38,827 nt of DNA, taken from NCBI GenBank assembly GCA_016930315.1, contig JAFGGX010000029.1:1-38827 (forward strand). The letters run 5' to 3'. The notes beneath the pieces were generated by a model. It made no database searches. It was given only the letters and a program-made list of their open reading frames with translations, and had not been told where the DNA came from. The position numbers and the translations under genes are program-made. Below, in pieces: positions 20,689 through 29,800 of the stretch. The DNA comes from Candidatus Buchananbacteria bacterium. Its GTDB lineage: Bacteria > Patescibacteriota > Patescibacteriia > Buchananbacterales > UBA6539. How positions within the stretch are numbered: position 1 is the first letter of the stretch; each line of letters begins with the position of its first letter.

Positions 20689-20792
20689 TAGCGCAGGCAC
20701 GCCTGGGCTATTTATTAATTAACTAAATAATTACTATAAATAAAAAATAAAATATCAAAGTTCAAAATTAATGTATCTCGCTTACGCGAGAT
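20689..20792 (+). repeat. Hairpins in the long rpsF leader
   Basis: TAGCGCAGGC and GCCTGGGCTA (20689-20710) form a near-perfect palindrome. ATCTCGC/GCGAGAT (20775-20781, 20786-20792) forms a second hairpin within AT-rich sequence bounded by CAAAATTAATGT and ACATTTTG. Neither is followed by a convincing T-tract. Together with the S6:S18 motif they fill the 352-bp gap; no further gene is seen there. Confidence 0.45.
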
Positions 20793-20852
20793 TCCAAAAT
20801 TTTACATTTTGATTTTTAAATTTTAAATTATAACTAAAGATTAACTAAGCAT

Positions 20853-21311
20853 ATGAATCACTACGAAATGCTCTATATTGTACCGGCCACCTATTCCGAA
20901 GAGGAGCTCGGGCCAATTAAAGAAATGGTCAAAGGTCTAATGGTCAAACACAACTGCCAAATTAAAATCGAAAATGATTTAGGCAAGAAAAAATTGGCCT
21001 ATCCAATCAAAAAATTTCGCCAAGGTTATTATTTGGCGGTTGAATTTGATGCCGAACCAGAAAACATTAAACCATTAGAAACTGAGCTTCATTTGTCTAA
21101 TGACATTTTAAGAGAAATGATTATTATCAAAGACCCAGCAGCCGCCAAACAAGCTGCCAGAATCGAGCGGGTAGAAAAAACCGAAACACCAAAAGAACCG
21201 GTGAATCAAAAAACTGTTGAACAAGCCGCTAAAGATGAAAAACAAGAAAAGGTTCGATTAGACGATTTAGATAAAAAGCTAGACGAAATTTTAGAGGGCA
21301 ATATTATCTAA
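20853..21311 (+). CDS. rpsF: 30S ribosomal protein S6
   Basis: 152 residues. Residues 1-95 are the S6 fold (YEMLYIVPATYSEEEL, DLGKKKLAYPIKKFRQGYYLAVEFDA, ELHLSNDILREMIIIKD). Residues about 97-152 are a charged extension rich in K, E and Q (VRLDDLDKKLDEILEG) beyond the bacterial core of about 95-100. S6 pairs with S18 on the 30S platform. First gene of rpsF-ssb-rpsR-efp, with a leader likely bound by the S6:S18 complex. No clear Shine-Dalgarno sequence precedes the ATG. Confidence 0.96.
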   Translation: MNHYEMLYIVPATYSEEELGPIKEMVKGLMVKHNCQIKIENDLGKKKLAYPIKKFRQGYYLAVEFDAEPENIKPLETELHLSNDILREMIIIKDPAAAKQAARIERVEKTETPKEPVNQKTVEQAAKDEKQEKVRLDDLDKKLDEILEGNII

Positions 21312-21369
21312 TTAATCTTAAAAGTCAAATCAACATCAAGCGCGACTTTAAATCATAAGCGAAAAAAAT

Positions 21370-21801
21370 ATGGATTTAAATAAAGCAATGTTAATTGGCA
21401 ACCTGACCCGAGACCCAGAAAGTCGAACCACTCCTTCCGGTCAAAATGTTACCAGCTTTGGGCTAGCCACTAACCTAGTTTGGACCGACAGTAGCGGCCA
21501 AAAACAAAAACGAGCGGAATTCCACAATATTGTTGCTTGGCGAAAACTTGGTGAAATCTGCGCCCAATATTTAAAAAAAGGCAACAAAGTCTACATCGAA
21601 GGTCGAATCCAAAACCGTGACTGGGAAGATAAAGAAGGCAATAAAAAAACCCGCACCGAAATTGTAGCCGACAACATGATTATGCTCGATACCAAAGGTG
21701 CCGGTGACAGCACCCCTCAACCAAAAAATACTTCTGACTACAGTCAACCAGCTCCAGCTGATAGCGAAGAAGAAATAAAAATTGAGGATATTCCATTTTA
21801 A
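21370..21801 (+). CDS. ssb: Single-stranded DNA-binding protein
   Basis: 143 residues. OB-fold signature: MDLNKAMLIGNLTRDPESRTTPSGQNVTSFGLATN, AEFHNIVAWRKLGEICAQYLKKGNKVYIEGRIQNR. The C-terminal third is a disordered P/Q/S/D linker ending EEEIKIEDIPF, the acidic tip that recruits repair and replication proteins. Location between rpsF and rpsR is the classic bacterial order. Confidence 0.97.
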   Translation: MDLNKAMLIGNLTRDPESRTTPSGQNVTSFGLATNLVWTDSSGQKQKRAEFHNIVAWRKLGEICAQYLKKGNKVYIEGRIQNRDWEDKEGNKKTRTEIVADNMIMLDTKGAGDSTPQPKNTSDYSQPAPADSEEEIKIEDIPF

Positions 21802-21814
21802 ATTCTAAAAAATT

Positions 21815-22069
21815 ATGGTCAAAAAAAATAATTACAACAACAAAAGCCACGCGCCGATTAATCAAAAGCCAAAGCAATGTAATTTTTGCGTCAACAACAT
21901 TAATTACATTGACTACAAAGATGCCGTAACCCTAAAACGCTTTACTTCATCTTACGCTAAAATTGCTCCTCGCAAGCGAAGCGGCGTTTGTGCTAAACAT
22001 CAACGGTCACTAGCCACTGCTATCAAACGCGCTCGTATTATGGCTTTATTACCATTCACCAACAAATAA
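21815..22069 (+). CDS. rpsR: 30S ribosomal protein S18
   Basis: 84 residues. Conserved core IDYKDAVTLKRFTSSYAKIAPRKRSGVCAKHQRSLATAIKRAR.MALLPF. It is of the zinc-binding (C+) type: CNFC near residue 22 plus CAKH. Binds S6 and 16S rRNA on the platform. Third gene of the operon, 13 bp after ssb and 4 bp before efp. Confidence 0.97.
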   Translation: MVKKNNYNNKSHAPINQKPKQCNFCVNNINYIDYKDAVTLKRFTSSYAKIAPRKRSGVCAKHQRSLATAIKRARIMALLPFTNK

Positions 22070-22073
22070 TCCT

Positions 22074-22646
22074 ATGTCAGTTTTAGGATCACTCAACGAC
22101 ATCAAACAAGGCATGACCTTGAATTATAATGGCGAACCGTATCTAGTTTTGATCGCTAATTTTGTTCGGATGCAACAAAGAAAACCAGTCATGCAAACTA
22201 AAATGAGAAATTTAATCAATGGCAAGGTTTTAGAATACAGTTTTAAACCGGGCGAAAAAGTTGAAACAGCTGACGTTAATCGTAAAAAAGTTAATTTTCT
22301 CTATGCCGCCGGCGATGAATTTGCTTTTATGGACAGCGATTCCTATGAGCAATTTTCTTTCAGCCGAGAAAAAATTGGCGATCAGGCTCAATACCTAAAA
22401 GACGGCTGCGAGGTTACTTTGATTTCTTTCAACGATCAGCCAATCAATATTGAATTGCCAATCAAAATGGAATTCAAAATCATCTCTACTCCAGAGGGCG
22501 TTAAAGGCGATACCGCCCAAGGCCGAGTAACCAAAGAAGCTACTATTGAAACCGGCGCTAAAGTCTTAGTACCATTATTCGTTAAAGAAGGCGAAATAAT
22601 TAGAGTGAACACCGACACTGGCGAATACGTAGAACGAGTTTCTTAA
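22074..22646 (+). CDS. efp: Elongation factor P
   Basis: 190 residues with the three beta-barrel domains of EF-P: domain I SLNDIKQGMTLNYNGEPYLVL, domain II KVNFLYAAGDEFAFMDSDSYEQF, domain III IELPIKMEFKIISTPEGVKGDTAQG...GAKVLVPLFVKEGEIIRVNTDTGEYVER. EF-P rescues ribosomes stalled on polyproline. The domain I tip, KPGKGQA in E. coli with modified Lys34, reads RMQQRKP here, with Gln35 at the lysine position. The usual lysine modification is therefore not possible there. Last gene of the operon. Confidence 0.97.
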   Translation: MSVLGSLNDIKQGMTLNYNGEPYLVLIANFVRMQQRKPVMQTKMRNLINGKVLEYSFKPGEKVETADVNRKKVNFLYAAGDEFAFMDSDSYEQFSFSREKIGDQAQYLKDGCEVTLISFNDQPINIELPIKMEFKIISTPEGVKGDTAQGRVTKEATIETGAKVLVPLFVKEGEIIRVNTDTGEYVERVS

Positions 22647-22653
22647 GCCAACT

Positions 22654-22727
22654 AAAAACACCTCGCTGTGCTTTAGGGATTCCGGATCAAGTCCGGAATG
22701 ACAAAAAACTGCGAGGTGTTTTTATTT
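22654..22727. terminator. Bidirectional terminator with a REP palindrome in its loop
   Basis: Perfect 13-bp stem AAAAACACCTCGC (22654-22666) with GCGAGGTGTTTTT (22711-22723), T-rich on both strands, between convergent efp and recA. Its 44-nt loop carries a second hairpin ATTCCGGA/TCCGGAAT (22679-22686, 22692-22699) of a widespread REP-like type. Confidence 0.85.
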
Positions 22728-22735
22728 TGCTAGCT

Positions 22736-23779
22736 TTATTTTTTCTCTTGGCTCTCCGCCAAATCACCAGCTTTAACTGCCTGCCAGACTGCTTTTCTAA
22801 TTTGTTCAAGTAATTTTTTATCACCTTTCAAAAATTGTTTTACATTTTCCCGACCGACTCCTAGTTTGATATCGCCAAAACTGTAGGTATTACCCGACTT
22901 ATCAACCACCCCATAAGCAGCTGCCGTATCCAAAACATCGCCAGCTACCGAAATTCCTTCATTATACATGATATCGAATTCGCAAGTCTTGAATGGCGAA
23001 GCCACTTTATTTTTTACCACCTTGGCTTTAACTCGGTTGCCGATAATCTTTTCGCCCATCTTAATTTGAGCGGCTCGCCTGACTTCAATTCTAACCGAAC
23101 AATAAAATTTTAAAGCCATCCCACCGGTAGTAGTTTCCGGATTACCAAAAAATACTCCAATTTTTAATCTAACCTGATTGATAAAAATAACAATCGTATT
23201 GCTTTTAGAAATCAATCCGGCCAATTTACGCAAGGCTTGACTCATCAAGCGAGCTTGCAGGCCCATATGAGAAGCCCCCATATCGCCTTCGATTTCCGCT
23301 TTAGGGGTTAGGGCGGCTACCGAGTCAACCACAATTACATCAACCCCGCCTGATCGAACTAAAGTTTCAACAATTTCTAAAGCTTGTTCGCCGGTGTCTG
23401 GCTGAGAAATAAACAACTCATCAATATTAACGCCAATGTGCTTGGCATATTCTGGATCCAAGGCGTGTTCAGCGTCGACAAAAGCCGCAATACCGCCAAC
23501 TTTTTGGACCTCAGCTACGATGTGCTGGGCTAGAGTGGTTTTACCAGACGCCTCTGGACCGTAAACTTCAATAATCCGACCCCTCGGCACTCCACCGATT
23601 CCCAAAGCGATATCAAGCGATAAACAGCCGGTTGAAACAGCGGCGACATCCATTTGTCTGGCCTCGCCTAACTTCATAATTGAGCCAGCTCCAAATTTTT
23701 CTTTAATCTGCTCAATTGCTTGAGCGGTTGCTCCGGCTCGATTGGTTGCGCTGGTTGATTTTTCTGTCTTTTTTGCCAT
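22736..23779 (-). CDS. recA: Recombinase RecA
   Basis: 347 residues. Walker [10 protein letters not shown] (residues 74-82), Walker [11 protein letters not shown], loop L1 [23 protein letters not shown], loop L2 region [22 protein letters not shown]. The usual L2 'IGVMFG' reads IGVFFG. The N-terminus has a 15-residue polar extension before [15 protein letters not shown]. RecA catalyses strand exchange and triggers the SOS response. It follows the RodZ-like gene by 23 bp and converges on efp. No SOS box was recognised upstream. Confidence 0.98.
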   Translation of the reverse strand: MAKKTEKSTSATNRAGATAQAIEQIKEKFGAGSIMKLGEARQMDVAAVSTGCLSLDIALGIGGVPRGRIIEVYGPEASGKTTLAQHIVAEVQKVGGIAAFVDAEHALDPEYAKHIGVNIDELFISQPDTGEQALEIVETLVRSGGVDVIVVDSVAALTPKAEIEGDMGASHMGLQARLMSQALRKLAGLISKSNTIVIFINQVRLKIGVFFGNPETTTGGMALKFYCSVRIEVRRAAQIKMGEKIIGNRVKAKVVKNKVASPFKTCEFDIMYNEGISVAGDVLDTAAAYGVVDKSGNTYSFGDIKLGVGRENVKQFLKGDKKLLEQIRKAVWQAVKAGDLAESQEKK

Positions 23780-23802
23780 ATTTTTATTAAATTCTTAAAT
23801 TT

Positions 23803-24510
23803 TTAATTATCTAAATATTGTAAATTATCATTAACTACAATTTGCCGATCAATTTCAGAAATTCGACTATGCTTTTTTTGAGCGGTAACTTCAATTATGT
23901 TATTACCCGACTGCAGACCTAAAGTTTCTTTAAAATTGCCGGCCTCATCAATCAAAACTTTTTGGCCATTAATCTTAACTACCGCTCCAATTTCTGAATG
24001 ACCAGTAATTTCAATTAACTTTTGATCAATGACAATGTCGCCAGCTGGCGAATCTAGTTCTAAAATTGGCGGTGAAAAAATTTTTTGGATTTTAAAACCT
24101 AAATAAACTAAGCAAGAAAAAGCTAAAATTACGATTGCTACGTTCCGAATCAATTTTGGAGTGGCAACTAGATTCCATTTGCCAATTTTTTCAACTGGTT
24201 TGCCAAAATCACGATCCAGCTCCGGTTGTTTGGTTTTACTAAAAATTTTTGTTTCTGAAATATATTTAGCCAACAAATCTTCCGCGTCCAACCCCAACCA
24301 ACTGGCATAACTTTTTAAAAAATTTCTAGCGTAGACATCGCCTGGCAGTTTGGTATACTGACTATTTTCCAATGCCTTTAAATAATCAACTGTAATTTTT
24401 GTTTCTGTAGCCGCCACTTCTAAAGTTAAATTCAAATTAATCCTTTGCTGTCGTAACCTTTCGCCAACCGTTAAATCGGTTTTAATATTTTTTAATTTAA
24501 AACCAGTCAT
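23803..24510 (-). CDS. RodZ-like HTH transmembrane protein
   Basis: About 235 residues from the ATG at 24510, four bases after the ftsK stop. Residues about 12-75 form the HTH_25 domain of RodZ (LTVGERLRQQRINLNLTLEVAATETKITVDYLKALENSQYTKLPGDVYARNFLKSYASWLGLD). A single transmembrane helix (NVAIVILAFSCLVYLGFKI) follows at about 121-140. The extracytoplasmic part is an Ig-like domain (LDSPAGDIVIDQKLIEITGHSEIGAVVKINGQKV). RodZ links MreB to the cell wall; here the C-terminal domain is the Ig-like type common in relatives. An upstream in-frame start (24567) would overlap ftsK and is less likely. Confidence 0.85.
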   Translation of the reverse strand: MTGFKLKNIKTDLTVGERLRQQRINLNLTLEVAATETKITVDYLKALENSQYTKLPGDVYARNFLKSYASWLGLDAEDLLAKYISETKIFSKTKQPELDRDFGKPVEKIGKWNLVATPKLIRNVAIVILAFSCLVYLGFKIQKIFSPPILELDSPAGDIVIDQKLIEITGHSEIGAVVKINGQKVLIDEAGNFKETLGLQSGNNIIEVTAQKKHSRISEIDRQIVVNDNLQYLDN

Positions 24511-24514
24511 AACA

Positions 24515-26758
24515 TTATTCCGTTTCAAATTCTTCTTGACTGTCGTCGTCTTCCTGATCATCTTCAACCTCGACTGCCTCGTCTAATTGATCCGCAGTTT
24601 GAGTAAATAATACTTCCCTAGGTTTAGCACCATCGCCTGGGCCAATTAAACCTTTAGCTTCGAGCAAATCAAGCAATCGGGCCGCTCGCGCATAGCCAAC
24701 CCGCAATCGTCGTTGCAGTAAAGAAGCCGAGGCTTTTTTGGCCTGCAAAATTACTTCTTTAGCTTCACCTAAAAGTGGATCAGAATCGCCATCATCATCG
24801 TTACCGCCAAATTCACCGGAGCCTGATTGCTGTTTTTCGGTCACTTCGCTTATGTATTCCGGTTCGGCTTGTTTTTTTAGATGATCAATAATAGCTTTAA
24901 TTTCATCATCAGAAGTAAAGGTGCCTTGAATCCGTTTTGGCTTGCCCAATTCAGCTGAGATATAAAGCATATCACCTCGACCTAATAATTTTTCGGCGCC
25001 AGCCATATCTAAAATTGTTCTCGAATCAACTAACGACGCCACCGAAAAAGCAATTCTAGAAGTAATATTAGCTTTAATCAAACCGGTAATAACGTCAACT
25101 GACGGTCGCTGAGTGGCTAAAATTAAATGAATCCCCACCGCCCGAGCCATCTGTGACAGCCGGATAATAGCTGCTTCCACCTCAGCCGCTGAAGCAGACA
25201 TTAAATCAGCCAATTCATCAATCACAAAAACAATATAAGGAATTTTTTCGGGCATCTCGGCATTATAACTTTCAATATTTCTTTTGTTAACCTGAGATAA
25301 TAATTCGAACCGCCGTTCCATTTCACTAACCGCCCAGCGCAAAGCATTGATGGTTTTTTTTACGTCAGTAATCACCGGGGTAAGCAAATGCGGAATGCCG
25401 TTGTAGCCTGGCAATTCAACGCGCTTTGGATCAACTAAAATAAATTTTAGATCACCGGGTCCATTTTGAAAAAGCAAACTTAAAATAATGGTATTAACCA
25501 TCACACTTTTACCCGAACCGGTAGCCCCAGCAATTAAAAGATGAGGCATCTTTTTTAAATCAGCCAACCAAGCTCGGCCCATCACATCTTGGCCCAAGGC
25601 TAACATTAAATTCGAGCTACGCTTAATAAATTGTTCAGAACTCAATACCGCTTTAATCGGCACCACGGCTTTAGAAGTGTTTGGTACTTCGATACCAACC
25701 ATCGGTCGACCAGGGATTGGCGCTTCAATTCTAATTGGATGAGCGGCCAAAGCTAAAGCCAAATTATCGTTTAAGCCAGTAATCCGAGAAAGCTTTACTC
25801 CCTCAGCCGGCTTTAAAGTATACTGAGTCACTGTTGGCCCCACTTGAGCTTCACCCATCAATGCCTCAATTCCAAAATTAGCTAAAGTCTTTTTGATAAT
25901 TGCTTTATTAGCTTCCAAGTCACCGCCATTTGGCGTGCCGGTTTTGCCAGTTAATAGGCTTAAAGGCAAATCAATTTGAATCTGTTTAAACTTTTTTACT
26001 CCCGCATCAAGCTCATCATCTTCCTTACTTTCTTCATCCGGTTCATCTGATTCATCTGAGCTGTCATCATCTGATTCATCTGAAGTTTCAATCTGATGAG
26101 TAGAAAATTCAGCCGTCTCTGGCACACCACCATTTTCTTCAAAAAGTTTTTCTTTTTCTTGCTGGACTTTTTTCACTCGTCGTTGTAAAAAAACATCGCC
26201 CATTTTTTCTTTCCAAGACGACAAGCTGGTAGTTTTTTCTGACAAATCAGCAAAGGAAGTATCGAAGAAAAGAAATAAACCAATTACCAACAAAGCAAAT
26301 AAAACAATCAGGCTCACCCAAAAGCCAGTAAAATTAAATAACACATAACCCAAAACTAAAGCAATCCAGCCGCCGCCCAATCCCGACTTAGCCGCTAAAA
26401 CTAAATCGTGATTATGACTAATCACGTGGATTAAAGCTGGCAAACTAAAAACAATTAGGATCAACCCAAAATAATTAGCGAACCTTAATTCATATTTTTT
26501 TGGCCGCGATAAAAAGTAACCAATCAATACTAATAATACCGGCGCCAACCAACGCAACGAGCCTAAAAGCGATTTAAGAAAGGAATTAAAATAAACGCCA
26601 ACCGTGCCGGCCAGATCAATCAAACTCAAAAAGCTAATCACTGCCAAAACAATCAAAAGAACCGCCACAATACTTTGTTTAGTTTCAGTTGAAACCTCAA
26701 ACCTTGGGCGGGTAAATTCTAAGTCAGTTAACCTCTTTCTTTGTTTTTTCCTTGCCAT
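24515..26758 (-). CDS. ftsK: DNA translocase FtsK/SpoIIIE
   Basis: 747 residues. N-terminal membrane part with four transmembrane segments (about 27-48, 65-85, 90-150 and 150-165). The linker is acidic (SDDDSSDESDEPDEESKEDDE). The motor domain has Walker A GATGSGKSVMVN and Walker B YIVFVIDELADLM. It ends with the gamma winged helix (KASASLLQRRLRVGYARAARLLDLLEAKGLIGP) that reads polar DNA sequences. FtsK pumps chromosome ends and activates Xer recombination at dif; a Xer-type recombinase is encoded at 38069. The predicted promoter places the start site about 5 nt before the ATG. Confidence 0.97.
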   Translation of the reverse strand: MARKKQRKRLTDLEFTRPRFEVSTETKQSIVAVLLIVLAVISFLSLIDLAGTVGVYFNSFLKSLLGSLRWLAPVLLVLIGYFLSRPKKYELRFANYFGLILIVFSLPALIHVISHNHDLVLAAKSGLGGGWIALVLGYVLFNFTGFWVSLIVLFALLVIGLFLFFDTSFADLSEKTTSLSSWKEKMGDVFLQRRVKKVQQEKEKLFEENGGVPETAEFSTHQIETSDESDDDSSDESDEPDEESKEDDELDAGVKKFKQIQIDLPLSLLTGKTGTPNGGDLEANKAIIKKTLANFGIEALMGEAQVGPTVTQYTLKPAEGVKLSRITGLNDNLALALAAHPIRIEAPIPGRPMVGIEVPNTSKAVVPIKAVLSSEQFIKRSSNLMLALGQDVMGRAWLADLKKMPHLLIAGATGSGKSVMVNTIILSLLFQNGPGDLKFILVDPKRVELPGYNGIPHLLTPVITDVKKTINALRWAVSEMERRFELLSQVNKRNIESYNAEMPEKIPYIVFVIDELADLMSASAAEVEAAIIRLSQMARAVGIHLILATQRPSVDVITGLIKANITSRIAFSVASLVDSRTILDMAGAEKLLGRGDMLYISAELGKPKRIQGTFTSDDEIKAIIDHLKKQAEPEYISEVTEKQQSGSGEFGGNDDDGDSDPLLGEAKEVILQAKKASASLLQRRLRVGYARAARLLDLLEAKGLIGPGDGAKPREVLFTQTADQLDEAVEVEDDQEDDDSQEEFETE

Positions 26759-26769
26759 AAAACACTATT

Positions 26770-26798
26770 ATTTTACCATATTTTGCTCAAGCGGTAAA
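26770..26798 (-). promoter_or_regulatory. Promoter for ftsK
   Basis: On the minus strand, TTTACC (26793-26798), a 17-nt spacer and TAAAAT (26770-26775) with extended TGG. Near-leaderless start. Confidence 0.5.
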
Positions 26799-26807
26799 CC
26801 TAAAATC

Positions 26808-26834
26808 AAAACAGCGCAGGACTTGCGCTATTTT
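26808..26834 (-). terminator. Hairpin terminator after rpoC
   Basis: On the minus strand, AAAATAGCGC (26825-26834) pairs with GCGCTGTTTT (26808-26817), with one G-T wobble and a 7-nt loop, followed by GATTTTAGG. The T-tract is short, so termination may be partial. Confidence 0.6.
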
Positions 26835-26852
26835 GATTAATTTTTGCTAAAT

Positions 26853-29800
26853 TTAGTCTTTTTTATGGTAGCCAGTACCGGCTGGAATCAACCGACCAAT
26901 AATCACATTTTCTTTCAAACCTTCGAGCCGGTCGATCCGGCCTTCAACGGCCGCGTTGATCAACACCCGAGCGGTTTCTTGGAAAGAAGCAGCCGCTAAA
27001 AAGCTTGATGTTGACAGAGAAACTTTAGTGATGCCCAACAATAAATCTTCAAACTCAGCTGGCCGTTTATTTTTTTCTTTCGCTTCACTATTAATCCTGG
27101 CAATGCTTTTTTGATCTAATCTTTCGCCAACTAAAAGTTCGGTATCGCCCGGATCTTTAATCATCACCCGAGAAAACATTTGGCTAGCAATCATTTCAAC
27201 GTGACGATCGTTTAACTTCTGACCCTGAGAACCATAGATCTTTTGAATTTCATCAACAATATAACGCTGAGTCGCTTCCTTGCCTCTAAGCTTAAACAAC
27301 TGCTTCAAATCCAAACTACCGTCAGTTAAAATATCGCCAGCGCCAACCAGTTCTCCATCTTTGCAAAGCATATTAAACTCAGTTGGTACTCGATATGACT
27401 CTAATTTATTTTCTTTAGTTACAACAATTACTCTGTCGGCCTCTACTTTCACCGTACCGGCACTTTTGGCTAAAACCTTTTCACTATTTTCATCGGTAAA
27501 TAATGCCTCACCTTTTTTCACCTTGGCGCTGTCTTTAACTAACAACTTAGCCTTCTTGGCATCTTTTGGCAATGGATAAATGTCTTGAGCAATTTCTTCG
27601 TGCTCAATTGATAAAATATTATAACAGCTGCTGCTGTTGGCTTTTTCAATTTTGACTTTACCAGCCACTTCGGCCATAAAAGCTTTCATCTTTGGCGGAC
27701 GACATTCAAAAATTTCTTCCACCCGTGGCAAACCTTGAGTAATATCTAAACCAGCCACCCCACCAGTGTGGAAAGTTCTCATGGTTAACTGAGTACCTGG
27801 TTCACCAATACTTTGAGCGGCCATAATCCCAACGGCAGTACCAATATCCACCACTCGACTGTGAGCCAAATCCCAACCATAACATTTTTGGCAACAGCCA
27901 ACCAATGATTTACAATTCATCACTGAGCGAACTTTGATTTCCGGAATTTCAATTCCCTGCAATTCTTTGGATTTTTCTGGGGTAATTAATTCACCAGCTT
28001 TAACAATAGTCTTTTTGGTTTTTGGATCAACAATTTTTTCCAAAACAAATCGACCCTTGATTCTTTCAACAATATCAACCCCGACTTTTTCGCAAGAAGA
28101 TTTAGTAATTAATACTCCATTTTCATCACCACAGTCCTCTTCGCTAACTACCATATCTTGAGAAACATCAACCAATCTTCGAGTTAGATAACCAGCATTA
28201 GCCGTTCTTAAAGCTGTGTCAGACAAACCTTTTCTGGCTCCGTGAGTAGAGATAAAAAATTCCAACACATCAAAACCTTTTTTAAAGTTACCTTTAACCG
28301 GCAGTTCAATAATTTCACCGGACGGGTTAGTCACCAAACCTTTCATCCCGACGATTTGAATCAACTGACTCCAACTACCCCGAGCACCCGATTCAACCAT
28401 GGTATAAATTGGACCGGTTAAATCCAAAGTATGACGACTCAAATCAACCACTTTGTCCTTAATCCCCATCCAGATTTTAATAATTCTAGTGTGGCGTTCG
28501 CTATCGGTTAACAAACCGGAATCATACTGACCTTCAACTTTACTCACCTCTTCTTCGCCTTGTTTAATTAATTCAGCTCGACCTGGAATGTCTGGAATAT
28601 CATCCATCCCCCAAGAATAGCCGGAGCGAGTTAAATATTTTAAAGTAGTAGTTTTAATTTCATCAAGTAAATTAGCCACCAACTGATTGTCATATTTCAA
28701 AAGACACTCGCTAATAATTTGGCGCAAGGCCTTACTGTTAGTAGTTTTGTTAATATAAGGATAACCAGCCGGTAAAATTTCATTAAATAAAATCCGACCA
28801 ACTGAAGTTTCAACTATACGATCAGAAATTCCGGCAGCCAAAAATCTTTCTTCTAACCAACCATGAACTTTAATTTTAACTTTTTCCTGCATTTTGACAT
28901 GACCCAGTTTGTAGGCTAATAATAGTTCATTAAAAGAAGAAAAGGCTTTTGGCGCATTATCTTCGTTTAACATGGTCATATAATAACAACCCCAAACCAA
29001 ATCTTTGGTTGGTTTCGCCACTGGATCACCGGTTGCTGGCTTTAACAGGTTGTTAGTTGAAAGCATTAGATGTTCGGCTTCCCAACGAGCTTCTTTGGTT
29101 AATGGCACGTGAACAGCCATCTGATCTCCATCAAAGTCAGCATTATAAGCTTCACAAACCAACGGATGGACCTGAATTGCTTTACCTTCAATCAAAATTG
29201 GTCTAAAAGCTTGAATACCCAAACGATGCAAAGTTGGTGCCCGATTCAACATGACAAACGCATCTTTAATAATTTCTTCCAAAATATCCCAGACTTCCGG
29301 TTTGCCCAAAGAGATAAACCGGTTAGCACTTCTAACATTATGGACATATTCATCACGAATCAAGCGAGAAATAATAAATGGTCGGAATAATTCCAAGGCC
29401 ATTCGTTTTGGCAAGCCGCATTGATGCATTTTTAATTTTGGCCCAACCACAATCACGCTCCGGCCTGAGTAGTCGATTCTTTTTCCTAAAAGATTTTGGC
29501 GGAAACGGCCTTGCTTACCTTTTAAAATATCGGCTAAAGATTTTAGCATCCTTTTCTGCCCGGTAGAAGCCACCACGGTTTTGCCGTGTCTGGCAGAATT
29601 ATCAATTAAAGCGTCAGCCGCTTCTTGCAGCATCCGCTTTTCGTTTCGCGTAATTACTTCCGGCGCATTGAGTTCAATTAATTGCTTGAGCCGATTGTTT
29701 CGGTTGATAATCCGGCGATACAAATCGTTTAAATCAGACGTGGCAAACCGACCACCATCCAATGGCACCATTGGCCGTAAGTCTGGCGGAATAACTGGGA

